DNA of 64,000 nt from ZC4RG29 sp964521255 (GCA_964521255.1 CAZFRM010000004.1:207592-271591); one strand, 5' to 3'; shown: positions 53,684 to 63,167, counted from the first letter of the stretch. Numbers and translations are program-made. Notes: generated from the letters alone by a model not told the origin.

Positions 53684-55224
53684 TGCAAGCAATCATGAAA
53701 AATATAATTAAATATAATCTTCTGCTGTTGACGCTGATGTTTGCTAGTGCCTGCGATAGTGGGTTTGATGAGCTCAATACCAGTAAAACCGGCGCACTCT
53801 CCATTGATCCCGCCTACCAGTTGAACAATGCTTTTCTCAATATTAATGGCGGAGGTTTCGCCGGCGGAAGCCCCCTGATTTATGACCTGGGAGCTGTTCA
53901 GCAAATTATATCGCCCAATTCAGGTGTACTAACCGGAGCCAATTACAACCAGGACAACCGCAATGCCACGCAAACATTATGGCAGGCTTATTATCGTAAT
54001 GTGATTCGAAATACAACGGATGTTATCAACCGGACAGAAAGCGAACGCAGTAATCTGGTGAGCATGGCGCGTATCTTACAGGCGTATGCCTTTATGGTGC
54101 TTACCGATGAATATGGCGATATTCCTTACACAGAAGCAGGTAAAGGCTACATTGATCTGAACTTTTTTCCTGCTTATGATGCGCAGCAAGACATTTATAA
54201 TAGCATACTCCAGGAATTGAGCGCTGCATCATCTGCCCTTAATCCTGCAGTGAGAATAGAAACCGCTGATGTGTTGTATGGCGGAAATATTGACCTGTGG
54301 AAGAAATTTGCAAATTCCCTGTTGTTACGGGCAGGCATGAGACTCAGTAAAGTAGATCCCGGAAAAGCTCAGCAGACTGTTCAGGGTTTGCCGCTGAACG
54401 ATTTGATATTGATAAATGCTGACAATGCAGGAATCAAGCACGATGCCAATTATCAAAACGGATTGGGCGTTACGCTGAATGGTACAGAGGGCGCAAACTT
54501 TTACCTTGTCAGTTCATTTGTCGATCATCTGAGAGATACGGATGATCCACGACTGGTTTCTATTGCCGTAAGGTATGTTGGCGCCACATCTGGCCCGACA
54601 CAGACCCCTGATAATGCTTCATTTGACCCGGCTCTTCAGGTTGGAATGCCAATGGGGCACGATAACAGCACGATTCCGGCAGTGGCAACAGGTCTTGGTC
54701 TTGCCAGCTTTTACGAATTCAGCCAGGTGGACCGCCGGCGCATGACAAAATTGACGGCGCCTTATTTCATGGTCACCGCTGCACAAACTTATCTTCTGCT
54801 GGCGGAAGCCAGGCAAAGAGGTTGGATAACTACAGGGCCCACTGCTGATGAGTACTATGAACTTGGTGTGAGAGCACACATGGAACAGATGGCAATGTAT
54901 GATCCGGCATCGGCAATTGATAATGCTGACATCAACACTTACATCGGTAATCATCCGTATGACGCCGGTAATGCATTAGAACAAATCAATACACAATATT
55001 GGATTGCTTCGTTTTTAAATGGTCCGGAAGTTTTTGCGAACTACAGGAGAAGCGGATACCCTGCATTAGCTTCTAACCCATACCCTGGAAAAGAAGTTGA
55101 CTTTATCAGAAGACTTACTTATCCAAACTCGGAAGGCTCCGTTAATACTGACAATGTTCAGGCCGCTATTCAGCGAATGGGACCTGACAGGCTTGATACC
55201 CGCGTGTGGTGGGATATACAATAA
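53683..55224 (+). CDS. SusD-like outer-membrane lipoprotein
   Basis: 513 residues from ATG 53683 in the junction TAATG with the SusC stop; ATG 53695 (MKNIIKYNLL) is equally plausible and gives a shorter signal peptide. The lipobox FASAC places the lipid Cys near the start. Body motifs of the SusD-like 2 group: SMARILQAYAFMVLTDEYGDIPY and WKKFANSLLLRAGMRLS, then FLNGPEVFANYRRSGYP near the end. It binds the substrate of the SusC channel on the surface. A strong terminator follows 10 bases after the stop. Confidence 0.95.
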   Translation: MQAIMKNIIKYNLLLLTLMFASACDSGFDELNTSKTGALSIDPAYQLNNAFLNINGGGFAGGSPLIYDLGAVQQIISPNSGVLTGANYNQDNRNATQTLWQAYYRNVIRNTTDVINRTESERSNLVSMARILQAYAFMVLTDEYGDIPYTEAGKGYIDLNFFPAYDAQQDIYNSILQELSAASSALNPAVRIETADVLYGGNIDLWKKFANSLLLRAGMRLSKVDPGKAQQTVQGLPLNDLILINADNAGIKHDANYQNGLGVTLNGTEGANFYLVSSFVDHLRDTDDPRLVSIAVRYVGATSGPTQTPDNASFDPALQVGMPMGHDNSTIPAVATGLGLASFYEFSQVDRRRMTKLTAPYFMVTAAQTYLLLAEARQRGWITTGPTADEYYELGVRAHMEQMAMYDPASAIDNADINTYIGNHPYDAGNALEQINTQYWIASFLNGPEVFANYRRSGYPALASNPYPGKEVDFIRRLTYPNSEGSVNTDNVQAAIQRMGPDRLDTRVWWDIQ

Positions 55225-55234
55225 AAACCTTCTC

Positions 55235-55269
55235 AAAAGTAAGGGCAACTTTTTGTTGCCCTTACTTTT
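55235..55269 (+). terminator. Strong intrinsic terminator between susCD and the enzyme genes
   Basis: AAAAGTAAGGGCAAC pairs perfectly over 15 bp with GTTGCCCTTACTTTT across a TTTTT loop. It makes susCD a separate transcription unit or reduces read-through into the enzymes. Confidence 0.9.
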
Positions 55270-55402
55270 TAAAACCAATTATTACAAAGCAAGAAGTTAT
55301 CGTATGTCAATTCCGTATGCGGTTAAAAAACTATGCTGATGGAGGGTCAATAGTTGGAACTAATCATAGCTTGGAAAAATTTTGAACCTGGAAATTACCA
55401 TC

Positions 55403-56359
55403 ATGAAAATTAGCATTCTAAAACAACTTAGTCTGACCGGCTACACGATTATCGCTGTATTTCTTATTCAAATGTCTGCCTCTGCCCAGCGCGTGGGCTC
55501 CTCACCTGAATATATCAAAGCGCTGACTTCCGAGTGGAAGGGTGAACGTTTTGCAGATGGACGACCTAAAGTGCCCGATGCAATTTTAAAACGGCTAAAA
55601 AATATTTCCATTGAAGAAGCCTGGGGTGTGCTTCGCAACAAAGGATACCTCAATCAATATGAAGGGGACTGGCAAGTGATTTGGCCGGATAGCGCCATGA
55701 CCGGAAGAGTGGTCACCGCACAATACATGCCGCTAAGACCTGATCTTCAGAATCAAGTGAAGGAACAAGGGAAAGTTGAGAATCGCGCGCAAAAGGGCGG
55801 TACTAACTCATGGCCTATTGATATATTGGTAGAAGGGGATGTGTACGTTGCTGATGGCTATGGAAAAATTGCTGACGGTACGTTAATAGGTGATAACCTC
55901 GGTAATTCAATTTATACCCGGTCAAAACGTGGCGTGATCTTCTATGGATCCGTAAGGGATCAGGAAGGACTTGAGGAGATAAAAGGATTTAATGCCTGGA
56001 TAAAAGGACAAGATCCGTCGTATATAAATCAAATGATGCTTACCTCTATTAATGCGCCTATCCGGATAGGAAGAGCTACGGTATTGCCAGGGGATGTTGT
56101 ACTGGCAAAGAAGTTCGGAACAATTTTTATTCCTTCTCACCTCGCGGAAGATTTAGTGATCACCGCGGAAGTAACTGCATTGCGTGACGAGTTTGGCCAC
56201 CTGCGCCTTCGTGAAAAAAAATACCTGGCAGGAGAAATCGATAGTGAATGGACAGAGGCTATCAAAAAAGATTTTCTAAACTGGTTGAATAACTACCCCG
56301 GAAAATTACCCATGACGAAAAAAGAACTGGATGATTATCTAAAGGAACGCAACTATTAA
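55403..56359 (+). CDS. Exported RraA-like lyase (HMG-aldolase/RraA superfamily)
   Basis: 318 residues from MKISILKQLSLTG, with a Sec signal peptide ending at ASAQ. The RraA fold is shown by DILVEGDVYVADGYGKIADGTLIGDNLG and the signature GVIFYGSVRD, where Arg-Asp are the substrate and metal residues of 4-hydroxy-4-methyl-2-oxoglutarate aldolases. It has extra N-terminal (about 30-120) and C-terminal helices. Family enzymes cleave carbon-carbon bonds in keto acids. Known RraA-type enzymes are cytoplasmic; the signal peptide is therefore notable. It is followed 29 bases later by the first dehydratase gene. Confidence 0.85.
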   Translation: MKISILKQLSLTGYTIIAVFLIQMSASAQRVGSSPEYIKALTSEWKGERFADGRPKVPDAILKRLKNISIEEAWGVLRNKGYLNQYEGDWQVIWPDSAMTGRVVTAQYMPLRPDLQNQVKEQGKVENRAQKGGTNSWPIDILVEGDVYVADGYGKIADGTLIGDNLGNSIYTRSKRGVIFYGSVRDQEGLEEIKGFNAWIKGQDPSYINQMMLTSINAPIRIGRATVLPGDVVLAKKFGTIFIPSHLAEDLVITAEVTALRDEFGHLRLREKKYLAGEIDSEWTEAIKKDFLNWLNNYPGKLPMTKKELDDYLKERNY

Positions 56360-56388
56360 CTCATTTTATTAACCTAAACCATCATATC

Positions 56389-57873
56389 ATGAAAAGTGTT
56401 TTGCAACAGATTATCCGGCAAAATAAGGAACGGGAGAAAGCAGCAGCGGCTCAGCGACAGGCTGAGATTGACAATCCAACCACGAAAGACAACAGAAGAA
56501 ATTTTCTTAAGAAAACTGCACTTGGCGGCTTAACGCTTTCCGGACTTATGGGTCTGAAGTTTGAAGACACCATGGCACAGACTACTTCAAAAGTTCAAAA
56601 GGCCTCAGCTCCTTCCGATCTTAAAATTACCGACCTGAGATATTGTGTGACTACGGTGCTGGGTCGTACGGCAATCATTCGCATTGATACAAACCAGGGG
56701 ATTTACGGACTGGGTGAGGTACGCGACGGTGCGGATCCCCGCTATGCTTTGATGTTGAAAAGCCGCATACTGGGTGAGAACCCCTGTAACGTTGAGAAGA
56801 TATTTAAGATCGTTAAGCAATTTGGTGGTCAGGCGCGACAGGCCGGTGGTGTTTGTGCGGTAGAAATGGCGCTGTGGGATTTGTGTGGTAAGGCTTACAA
56901 CGTTCCGGCATGGCAACTGTTGGGAGGAAGGTACCGCGACAACATTCGGATTTATGCGGATACGCCGGAGTCAACCAACCCTGAAGAGCAAATGAAGCGC
57001 ATTAAATACAGAACGGAAACACAAGGATATACCTGGTTAAAAATGGATGTGTCAATCCGTGATTTACGTGATATTCCGGGAACGCTCGTCAATCCAAATA
57101 TTTTTAAAGAAGGCACCAGCCAATGGCAGGGTGGTTATATGTCGTATGCCAATACACGCCATCCATTTACCGGAATTCAAATCACCGAAAAGGGATTGGA
57201 TGAATTAGCGAAAAGAGTTGATCACGTACGCAGCATGGTTGGGTATGAAATTCCGATGTCAACCGATCACTACGGACATTTTGATCTTAACAATTGTATT
57301 CGTCTCGGCAAAGCGCTGGAGAAGTACAGACTTGCCTGGTTAGAAGATATGGTACCGTGGCAGTACACCGAACAGCATAAGACAATTACAGATGCCCTGG
57401 AAACACCAACGTTGACCGGTGAAGATATTTATTTGCTGGAATACTTCAAGCCCCTCATCGACAATCACGCTGTAGACATTATTCATCCAGACCTGGCTTC
57501 TTCCGGAGGCCTCCTGGAAACCAAACGCATCGGCGATTATGCGGAAGAAAAAGGTATTGCTATGGCCATGCATCAGGCCGGTACACCGGTATCATTTATG
57601 GCCAATGTTCATTGTGCTGCGGCAACACAAAACTTCCTCTCACTGGAACATCATTCAGTGGATTTGGAATGGTGGGAAGGAATGGTCAAAACTACGGATG
57701 GCAGAAAGTTGATCGATAAAGGCTATGCGCCGGTTCCGCTTACAGCACCGGGATTGGGTATAGAGTTAGTCGATGAAGTGGTAAAGAAACATTTACATGC
57801 TACTGACAATACCTATTTTGGTCCTACGAAAGAATGGGATGAAAAACGCTCACATGACAGAACCTATAGTTAA
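56389..57873 (+). CDS. Tat-exported enolase-superfamily acid-sugar dehydratase, copy 1
   Basis: 494 residues. A twin-arginine signal NRRNFLKKTALGGLTLSG (Arg36-Arg37) follows an unusually long polar N-region. The enolase fold covers about 75-494: Lys218 in WLKMD, metal ligands Asp293 (STDHYGHF), Glu319 (WLEDMVPW) and Glu345 (TGEDIY), and His395 (MHQAGTP), with the mandelate-racemase-type HPDLASSGG strand. The set fits the MR/MLE dehydratases acting on acid sugars. It lies between RraA and a second copy and should deliver a 2-keto-3-deoxy acid to the lyase (inference). Substrate unknown. Confidence 0.9.
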   Translation: MKSVLQQIIRQNKEREKAAAAQRQAEIDNPTTKDNRRNFLKKTALGGLTLSGLMGLKFEDTMAQTTSKVQKASAPSDLKITDLRYCVTTVLGRTAIIRIDTNQGIYGLGEVRDGADPRYALMLKSRILGENPCNVEKIFKIVKQFGGQARQAGGVCAVEMALWDLCGKAYNVPAWQLLGGRYRDNIRIYADTPESTNPEEQMKRIKYRTETQGYTWLKMDVSIRDLRDIPGTLVNPNIFKEGTSQWQGGYMSYANTRHPFTGIQITEKGLDELAKRVDHVRSMVGYEIPMSTDHYGHFDLNNCIRLGKALEKYRLAWLEDMVPWQYTEQHKTITDALETPTLTGEDIYLLEYFKPLIDNHAVDIIHPDLASSGGLLETKRIGDYAEEKGIAMAMHQAGTPVSFMANVHCAAATQNFLSLEHHSVDLEWWEGMVKTTDGRKLIDKGYAPVPLTAPGLGIELVDEVVKKHLHATDNTYFGPTKEWDEKRSHDRTYS

Positions 57874-57886
57874 TTAATCACTAAAT

Positions 57887-58033
57887 GTCCGACTAAAAAT
57901 GAACACCTACATAATCCCTTGATTTTCTTGATTCCATAGTCTCTCTCCCTCGGAGAGAGGTAGGAGTGAGGCCAGATAAAGAAAATATCAAGAAAATCAA
58001 GGGATTGAAACGAATGCTACATTTTAGTCGGAC
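57887..58033. mobile_element. MITE-like element, copy 2, between the dehydratase genes
   Basis: Perfect 12-bp ends GTCCGACTAAAA and TTTTAGTCGGAC, with the same inner inverted repeat AATCCCTTGATTTTCTTGAT as in copy 1 (10533-10702) but without the nested GCCTGCC hairpin. 147 bp. It starts 14 bases after the stop of the first dehydratase. The remaining 58034-58230 holds no gene. Confidence 0.8.
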
Positions 58034-58230
58034 AACAATGTTAACTAACTATTAATACTTTATCGCAGGCAGTTTTGAATCTGTAGCAGCGTTGAGGATA
58101 CGCTTTAGATGTTTGATTTTTAACCGATCCATTTATGGCGTTTCTTATTTCTTAGAAATGATCATGAGCAATATGGACTTGCACGCATGATCAGTTTGAA
58201 AATTTGTGTTCTACAATTAACCTGGATTCT

Positions 58231-59685
58231 ATGAAAACACCATCGCAGAAATTTCTGGAAAAGCTTGGACTGAAAGACCCGGAAATGCAATTACCCGATA
58301 CCAAAGAGAACAGCAGAAGGGAATTTTTTAAGAAAGCCGGTATGGGAGGCTTAATGCTTGGCGGATTTATGTTCAGTCCGCTGGAGGATACCTTAGCTCA
58401 GTCAACCTCTAAAGTCAACCGTAACTCTGCTCCATCAGATTTAAAGATCACAGACATGCGCTATGCTGTCGTGATGAATGGTGGTGGTCGCTGCCCCGTC
58501 ATCCGCATTGATACTAACCAGGGGATTTATGGCCTTGGTGAAGTTCGTGATGGGGCTTCATGGCGTTATGCTTTGTTTCTCAAGAGCCGTATCCTTGGGA
58601 TGAACCCATGCAGTGTGGAAATGATTTTCAAGCGCATCAAACAATTTGGATTTCACGGGCGGCAAGGCGGTGGTGTATGTGCGGTTGAAATGGCCTTGTG
58701 GGACCTCGCCGGCAAAGCGTATAACGTTCCGGCCTATCAACTTCTTGGCGGAAAATATCGTGACAAAGTAAGGCTCTATGCAGATACTTCCATGGGAAGA
58801 GACCTGGAAGATTTTAAAGCGAAAGTAAGTAAGCGCATGGATGTGGACGGCTTTACGTTCTTAAAAATGGACTTCGGTATTGAACTGTTAAAAGATCTAC
58901 CGGATACAGTTGCCAATAGTAACTTCTGGGATATTGGCCGCCAGTGGAGCAATGAACCCATGTCTTACGGTGGTACGGAGCATCAGTTCACCCAGGTTCA
59001 GATTACGGATAAAGGCTTGGAGGCTTTGATGGAACGCGTTGGAATGGTGAGGGAAAAGATAGGCTATTCCATTCCGCTGGCTTCCGATCATTATGGGCAC
59101 TTTGATCACAACAATGCTATTCGCCTGGGACGTGCCGTTGAAAAATATCGTCTCGCCTGGCTGGAAGATCTGATCCCCTGGCGATTCACCGATCACTGGA
59201 AGATGATCAGCGATGCTATTGAAACACCTACTACCACAGGTGAAGATATTTACCTGAAAGAGGAATTCATCAAGCTGATCGATGCACGCGCCATTGACAT
59301 TGTGCATCCTGATCTCGCGACATCCGGTGGACTTCTTGAAACGAAAAAGATCGGTGATTATGCCGAAGAACATGGTGTGGCGATGGCCATGCACTTTGCC
59401 GGTACACCGGTTTCATTTATGGCCAATGTGCACTGCGCGGCAGCTACGCAAAACTTTATGGCGCTTGAACATCACTCAGTCGATCTGGATTATTGGACGC
59501 AACTGGTGAAAACAAAAAAGCCTATGATTGAAAAAGGATTTGCACCTGTTCCCGATGCCCCTGGTTTGGGCATTGAATTGAATGATGATGTTGTTAAGAA
59601 ACATCTCGACCCTGAAAACAATAGCTACTTTGTGCCAACACCGGAGTGGGATAAAGACCGTTCATGGGATAGATTGTGGAGTTAA
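58231..59685 (+). CDS. Tat-exported enolase-superfamily acid-sugar dehydratase, copy 2
   Basis: 484 residues from MKTPSQKFLEKLG; an earlier ATG at 58204 precedes no better signal. Twin-arginine signal SRREFFKKAGMGG, then the same fold as copy 1: FLKMDFG, ASDHYGHFDHNN, WLEDLIPW, TGEDIYL and MHFAGTPVSF. The two differ in the loop after WLKMD (residues about 210-250, possible substrate cap) and lack the KTTDGRKLIDKG extension. A perfect terminator follows. Duplicate enzymes side by side may handle two epimers or the two steps of one sugar acid. Confidence 0.9.
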   Translation: MKTPSQKFLEKLGLKDPEMQLPDTKENSRREFFKKAGMGGLMLGGFMFSPLEDTLAQSTSKVNRNSAPSDLKITDMRYAVVMNGGGRCPVIRIDTNQGIYGLGEVRDGASWRYALFLKSRILGMNPCSVEMIFKRIKQFGFHGRQGGGVCAVEMALWDLAGKAYNVPAYQLLGGKYRDKVRLYADTSMGRDLEDFKAKVSKRMDVDGFTFLKMDFGIELLKDLPDTVANSNFWDIGRQWSNEPMSYGGTEHQFTQVQITDKGLEALMERVGMVREKIGYSIPLASDHYGHFDHNNAIRLGRAVEKYRLAWLEDLIPWRFTDHWKMISDAIETPTTTGEDIYLKEEFIKLIDARAIDIVHPDLATSGGLLETKKIGDYAEEHGVAMAMHFAGTPVSFMANVHCAAATQNFMALEHHSVDLDYWTQLVKTKKPMIEKGFAPVPDAPGLGIELNDDVVKKHLDPENNSYFVPTPEWDKDRSWDRLWS

Positions 59686-59716
59686 GCTGTAAAATGATTT
59701 TTAAGTAGCAACTTAG

Positions 59717-59756
59717 GCGCTTTGACTGGTGTAAGTCAAAGCGCTTTTCTATTTTG
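59717..59756 (+). terminator. Strong intrinsic terminator before the BASS transporter gene
   Basis: GCGCTTTGAC (59717-59726) pairs perfectly with GTCAAAGCGC (59735-59744), then TTTTCTATTTT. Confidence 0.9.
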
Positions 59757-59778
59757 AACCGTAAACCAAATAACTCAA

Positions 59779-60867
59779 ATGGATAAGAAAATTTCGCGCC
59801 TCCTCTTTATAACAGCCTTCTTTTTTTTATTGACCTACCTTGTCGTTTCGTTGATGGGCTTGCACGCTTATGCAGGTTGGTTGCTCATGGGATTTTTTGT
59901 TTCCCTCGCAGTAGCATTTCGCGGTCATGAACTCTTAAAAGGCTATAGTTACACCATTTGTATTTTCGCTGCGGTAAGTGTTGCGATGTATTATCCACAG
60001 TATTTTGTTTCCATAGGCGACTTTAAGCTTTCAAAACTTATTGTTCCATTATTGCAGATCATCATGTTTGGCATGGGCACGGCGTTGAGTTGGAAAGATT
60101 TCGGTGGTGTTATGCAAATGCCGAAGGGAGTACTTGTTGGATTGCTTTGTCAGTTTACTATCATGCCTTTTATGGGCTTTTTTATTGCTTCAACATTTTC
60201 TTTTCCGCCTGAAGTTGCTGCAGGTATTATACTGGTGGGCAGCTCACCCAGCGGCCTTGCTTCAAATGTAATGTCGTATTTGGCGAAAGCCAACCTGGCG
60301 TTGTCGGTGACTATAACAGCTTTGGCTACTATGATGGCTCCCCTGGTAACACCGTTCTATATGGAGATGCTTGCCGGACAATTTGTTGAAGTTGATTTTT
60401 TGGCGATGGTATGGGATATTGTTAAGATCGTTATTATACCCGTTGGTGCTGGTTTGATTTTTAATCATTTCCTCCATGGTAAATTCAAAATACTGGATGA
60501 CATCATGCCCTTGTTGTCGATGGGTGGCATCGCACTTATTATCGTTGTAATTACTGCAGCAGGAAGAGATTCCCTCCTGGTGGTAGGGCCTTTACTTATT
60601 GTTGCTGTATTGATGCACAATTGCAGCGGTTATGTTTTAGGTTATTGGGGAGCAAGGTTGTTCAGAATGCCTGAGAAGGATTGCCGAACCGTAGCCATTG
60701 AAGTAGGCCTTCAAAATGCAGGATTGGCTTCCGGGCTTGCATTGTCTATGGGCAAACTCGCAACCGTTGGATTGGCTGCTGCAGTCTTCGGACCTGTAAT
60801 GAACATCACGGGTTCAACGCTGGCCTTGTGGTGGAGAGGACGTAAAATTAAAGGAGAAGAGTCTTAG
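59779..60867 (+). CDS. BASS-family sodium-dependent organic-anion transporter
   Basis: 362 residues, about ten membrane helices. The BASS signatures are GSSPSGLASNVMSYLAKANLALSVTITALATMMAPLVTP and the second half CRTVAIEVGLQNAGLASGLALS, with the sodium-site helices. Relatives carry bile acids, pantothenate, pyruvate and other 2-oxo acids with sodium. Next to a lyase that would make keto acids, uptake of pyruvate or a related acid is the likely use (inference). The stop overlaps the convergent LacI-type gene by four bases. A terminator stands before the gene, so it may have its own promoter. Confidence 0.92.
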   Translation: MDKKISRLLFITAFFFLLTYLVVSLMGLHAYAGWLLMGFFVSLAVAFRGHELLKGYSYTICIFAAVSVAMYYPQYFVSIGDFKLSKLIVPLLQIIMFGMGTALSWKDFGGVMQMPKGVLVGLLCQFTIMPFMGFFIASTFSFPPEVAAGIILVGSSPSGLASNVMSYLAKANLALSVTITALATMMAPLVTPFYMEMLAGQFVEVDFLAMVWDIVKIVIIPVGAGLIFNHFLHGKFKILDDIMPLLSMGGIALIIVVITAAGRDSLLVVGPLLIVAVLMHNCSGYVLGYWGARLFRMPEKDCRTVAIEVGLQNAGLASGLALSMGKLATVGLAAAVFGPVMNITGSTLALWWRGRKIKGEES

Positions 60868-61928
60868 CGTGGTTCAGCCGTTAAATACGATTCAAGATTT
60901 TGCCGGCTGATGATCTCCAATGGAAACAAATAAGTAGGTTGTATTTTTTTCTGAAACAAGAGGTGATTGGCAAGCTGACTAACGCCAAGGGATGCCTGCA
61001 TTTTACTGTTTTGATTGATAAGAAAATCAATAATTCCTTTTTTCAAAAATGCCCTGTTTTCTTTCAACAAATCATAGGCTACTAGTCGTATATTGTTTTT
61101 ACCATGTTTCATCAGAAGAGAAGAAACAACCGAGGCTCCCTTTGATGTAGTTACCAGAATTCCTTTTAGATCTTTCTTAGCGAAAATTTCTTTCAACTCT
61201 TTTTCGAGTGTGGGCTCGTGCGTGGTATTAAGATCAAGACTTATCACGGAAGGCTTTTGGTGGTCAAGCTCTTTGAAGTAATCGCAAAAACCTTTCTCTT
61301 TTTCTGAAAGGTGAATTGAATTTTGAATGTTATCATAAATATGAAGAATGGCAAAGGTGCCCGCTGGATTTCGATTCATCTGCAATAGCTCTGCGGCCAC
61401 ACGTCCGCTCTGGTAAAGATTCTGGCCAATGAAAGTGATGGGTTGCGCTTCAGGAATGCTGTTGTTAAAAACAACATACGGGATATTGGCTTCTTTACAT
61501 AACCTGAAAAATTTAAGCGCCTCTGCATAGAATACAGGTGCGGTTAGGATTCCATCCGGTTTAGACTGAATTGCGTGGGCTGACACTTCAGCAAATGAAG
61601 CTGGACGATATAAATCAAAGTGATGAACTTCCACAATTACGCCAAAGGAATCCCACTCTTCTCTTGCCTGCATAACACCATCATGAGAAAGCTGCCAGTA
61701 CTCGTCTTGTTCCGGGTTTGGAACAATGGCTGCTATTCGATATTTTTTGTTCGAGCCCAACGTTCGTGCGATCAGATTGGGTGTATACCCTGTTTTGTCC
61801 AGTATCTCGATCACTTTATCGTAAGCCTCTTTTGAAACCTGGCCTCTTTTATGAATCACCCGATCCACTGTTCCTACCGAAACGCCGGCCAACTTGGCGA
61901 TGTCTTTTATTCTGATGTTTTTGCTCAT
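60864..61928 (-). CDS. LacI-family transcriptional regulator
   Basis: 354 residues. The N-terminal helix-turn-helix RIKDIAKLAGVSVGTVDRVIHKRG and hinge NLIARTLGSNKKYRIA are typical; a periplasmic-binding-protein-like sensor follows (about 62-345), with VFNNSIPEAQPITFIGQN and KGILVTTSKGASVVS. GTVDRV instead of the usual GTVSRV puts it in the group of LacI proteins that read sugar-derived ligands. It is convergent with the transporter, so it may control the dehydratase or transporter genes. An operator was not found. Confidence 0.93.
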   Translation of the reverse strand: MSKNIRIKDIAKLAGVSVGTVDRVIHKRGQVSKEAYDKVIEILDKTGYTPNLIARTLGSNKKYRIAAIVPNPEQDEYWQLSHDGVMQAREEWDSFGVIVEVHHFDLYRPASFAEVSAHAIQSKPDGILTAPVFYAEALKFFRLCKEANIPYVVFNNSIPEAQPITFIGQNLYQSGRVAAELLQMNRNPAGTFAILHIYDNIQNSIHLSEKEKGFCDYFKELDHQKPSVISLDLNTTHEPTLEKELKEIFAKKDLKGILVTTSKGASVVSSLLMKHGKNNIRLVAYDLLKENRAFLKKGIIDFLINQNSKMQASLGVSQLANHLLFQKKIQPTYLFPLEIISRQNLESYLTAEPR

Positions 61929-62101
61929 AACTTGTTAATGGGTCAGTTTTTCAATTTTAATTCTACAATTTTTCCTAAACAAATCACATGTATTGAGCTT
62001 AATGTAGAATAAGAATTTCAAGTTGTATGAGGTTCGGGGAAAAGAACCACTTCTCCAGTCATTTGTTTTTAAGACAGATATTCACATTTGGCCTATTAGG
62101 A

Positions 62102-62845
62102 ATGCAATTAAGGTTCTTCCTTTTTATTTTTATTTTAGGAATAATTAGCCACACCGTCAGGTCGCAGGAGGTAAACAAACAGCTCTGGCTTGAATACAAG
62201 GCGGAGTATCCTTTTGCCAATTCATGGCTGCTTGAAAATGCTGTTACTTATAGCGAGGTATTAGGTTCTTCAGCGTGGGCTGCATTCGACTACGCTCCTT
62301 CTCTTGAATATTCATTAACGCAAAATATTGATTTGGTGACGGGTGTTACATTATGCTATACCATTCAAACCGATGATTATAATACTTTGGAAATAAGACC
62401 AATGATAGGCACAAGGATTCATTTTACACCGAACCGCAGAGTGCTGTTGAGGACATATATACGGTTGGAGCAGAGAAATTTTAAAAACCTTGAGACAAAG
62501 GAATGGGATAAAACTTTTCGGCCAAGGTGGCGATTGGAGTGTATCGTTCCATTAAACAGGAAGACCTATTTTGAGAACAAGCTGTGGTATATTTTGACCG
62601 ATGCGGAGTGGTTTATGACGGTTGATGAGGATGTAGATGAACGTTTTGCAAATCGATTTAGAATGAGAGCAGGTCTCGGCTATCGGTTAAGTTATAATTT
62701 TCGCTTTGAGTTTATCTTTATGCATCAGCAATCCCGTAATAAACTTGAAGATAACTTTGCTACGAGTGATAACATTTTCCGCCTGCGGGTAAAACACTAT
62801 TTCCGCAAAACCAAACCCGTTCAAAATGCCGGAGGGGATAGTTAA
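62102..62845 (+). CDS. DUF2490 outer-membrane protein
   Basis: 247 residues from MQLRFFLFIFILG, signal peptide ending near VRSQ; the longer frame from 62027 has no better signal. The DUF2490 pattern is present: WLEYKAEYPFANSWLLENAVTYS, LEIRPMIGTRIHF, RTYIRLEQRNF and the closing strand RLRVKHYFRK. Beta-barrel-like, function unknown. It is divergent from the LacI gene by about 170 bases but a link is not shown. Confidence 0.83.
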   Translation: MQLRFFLFIFILGIISHTVRSQEVNKQLWLEYKAEYPFANSWLLENAVTYSEVLGSSAWAAFDYAPSLEYSLTQNIDLVTGVTLCYTIQTDDYNTLEIRPMIGTRIHFTPNRRVLLRTYIRLEQRNFKNLETKEWDKTFRPRWRLECIVPLNRKTYFENKLWYILTDAEWFMTVDEDVDERFANRFRMRAGLGYRLSYNFRFEFIFMHQQSRNKLEDNFATSDNIFRLRVKHYFRKTKPVQNAGGDS

Positions 62846-62870
62846 AAAATATCAGGAGAGATTATCACTC

Positions 62871-63020
62871 TTCGAAGCACGTCATACCGCGTCACTAAGC
62901 TTCCTATGAAATGATCACTTTACTCGCGGTATCCCGTTTCTGCGAACGATAACAAGGCGATGCATTTTCCTTGAGATGCGACATTCGGAGTGTCCAATTT
63001 GCAGGCATCGCCAAATCAGT
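62871..63020. repeat. ~150-bp dispersed repeat, copy 2
   Basis: Matches 37590-37740; shared block CGTTTCTGCGAACGATAACA and the flanking TTCGAAGCACGTCAT start. The 62846-63225 gap has this and the 63168 repeat. Confidence 0.7.
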
Positions 63021-63167
63021 AACGTGGGTCTATTTTGATGAGCTGATGGGGGATGCCGAACTGAACATGAGTGCATCTAATAGAGAGACTGCCATCGGAT
63101 GACGGCTTCGAAGGTGCCCCAGGAATACTACCAATGAACAACCTCCTTTGTCATTTCAACTTTTTGA

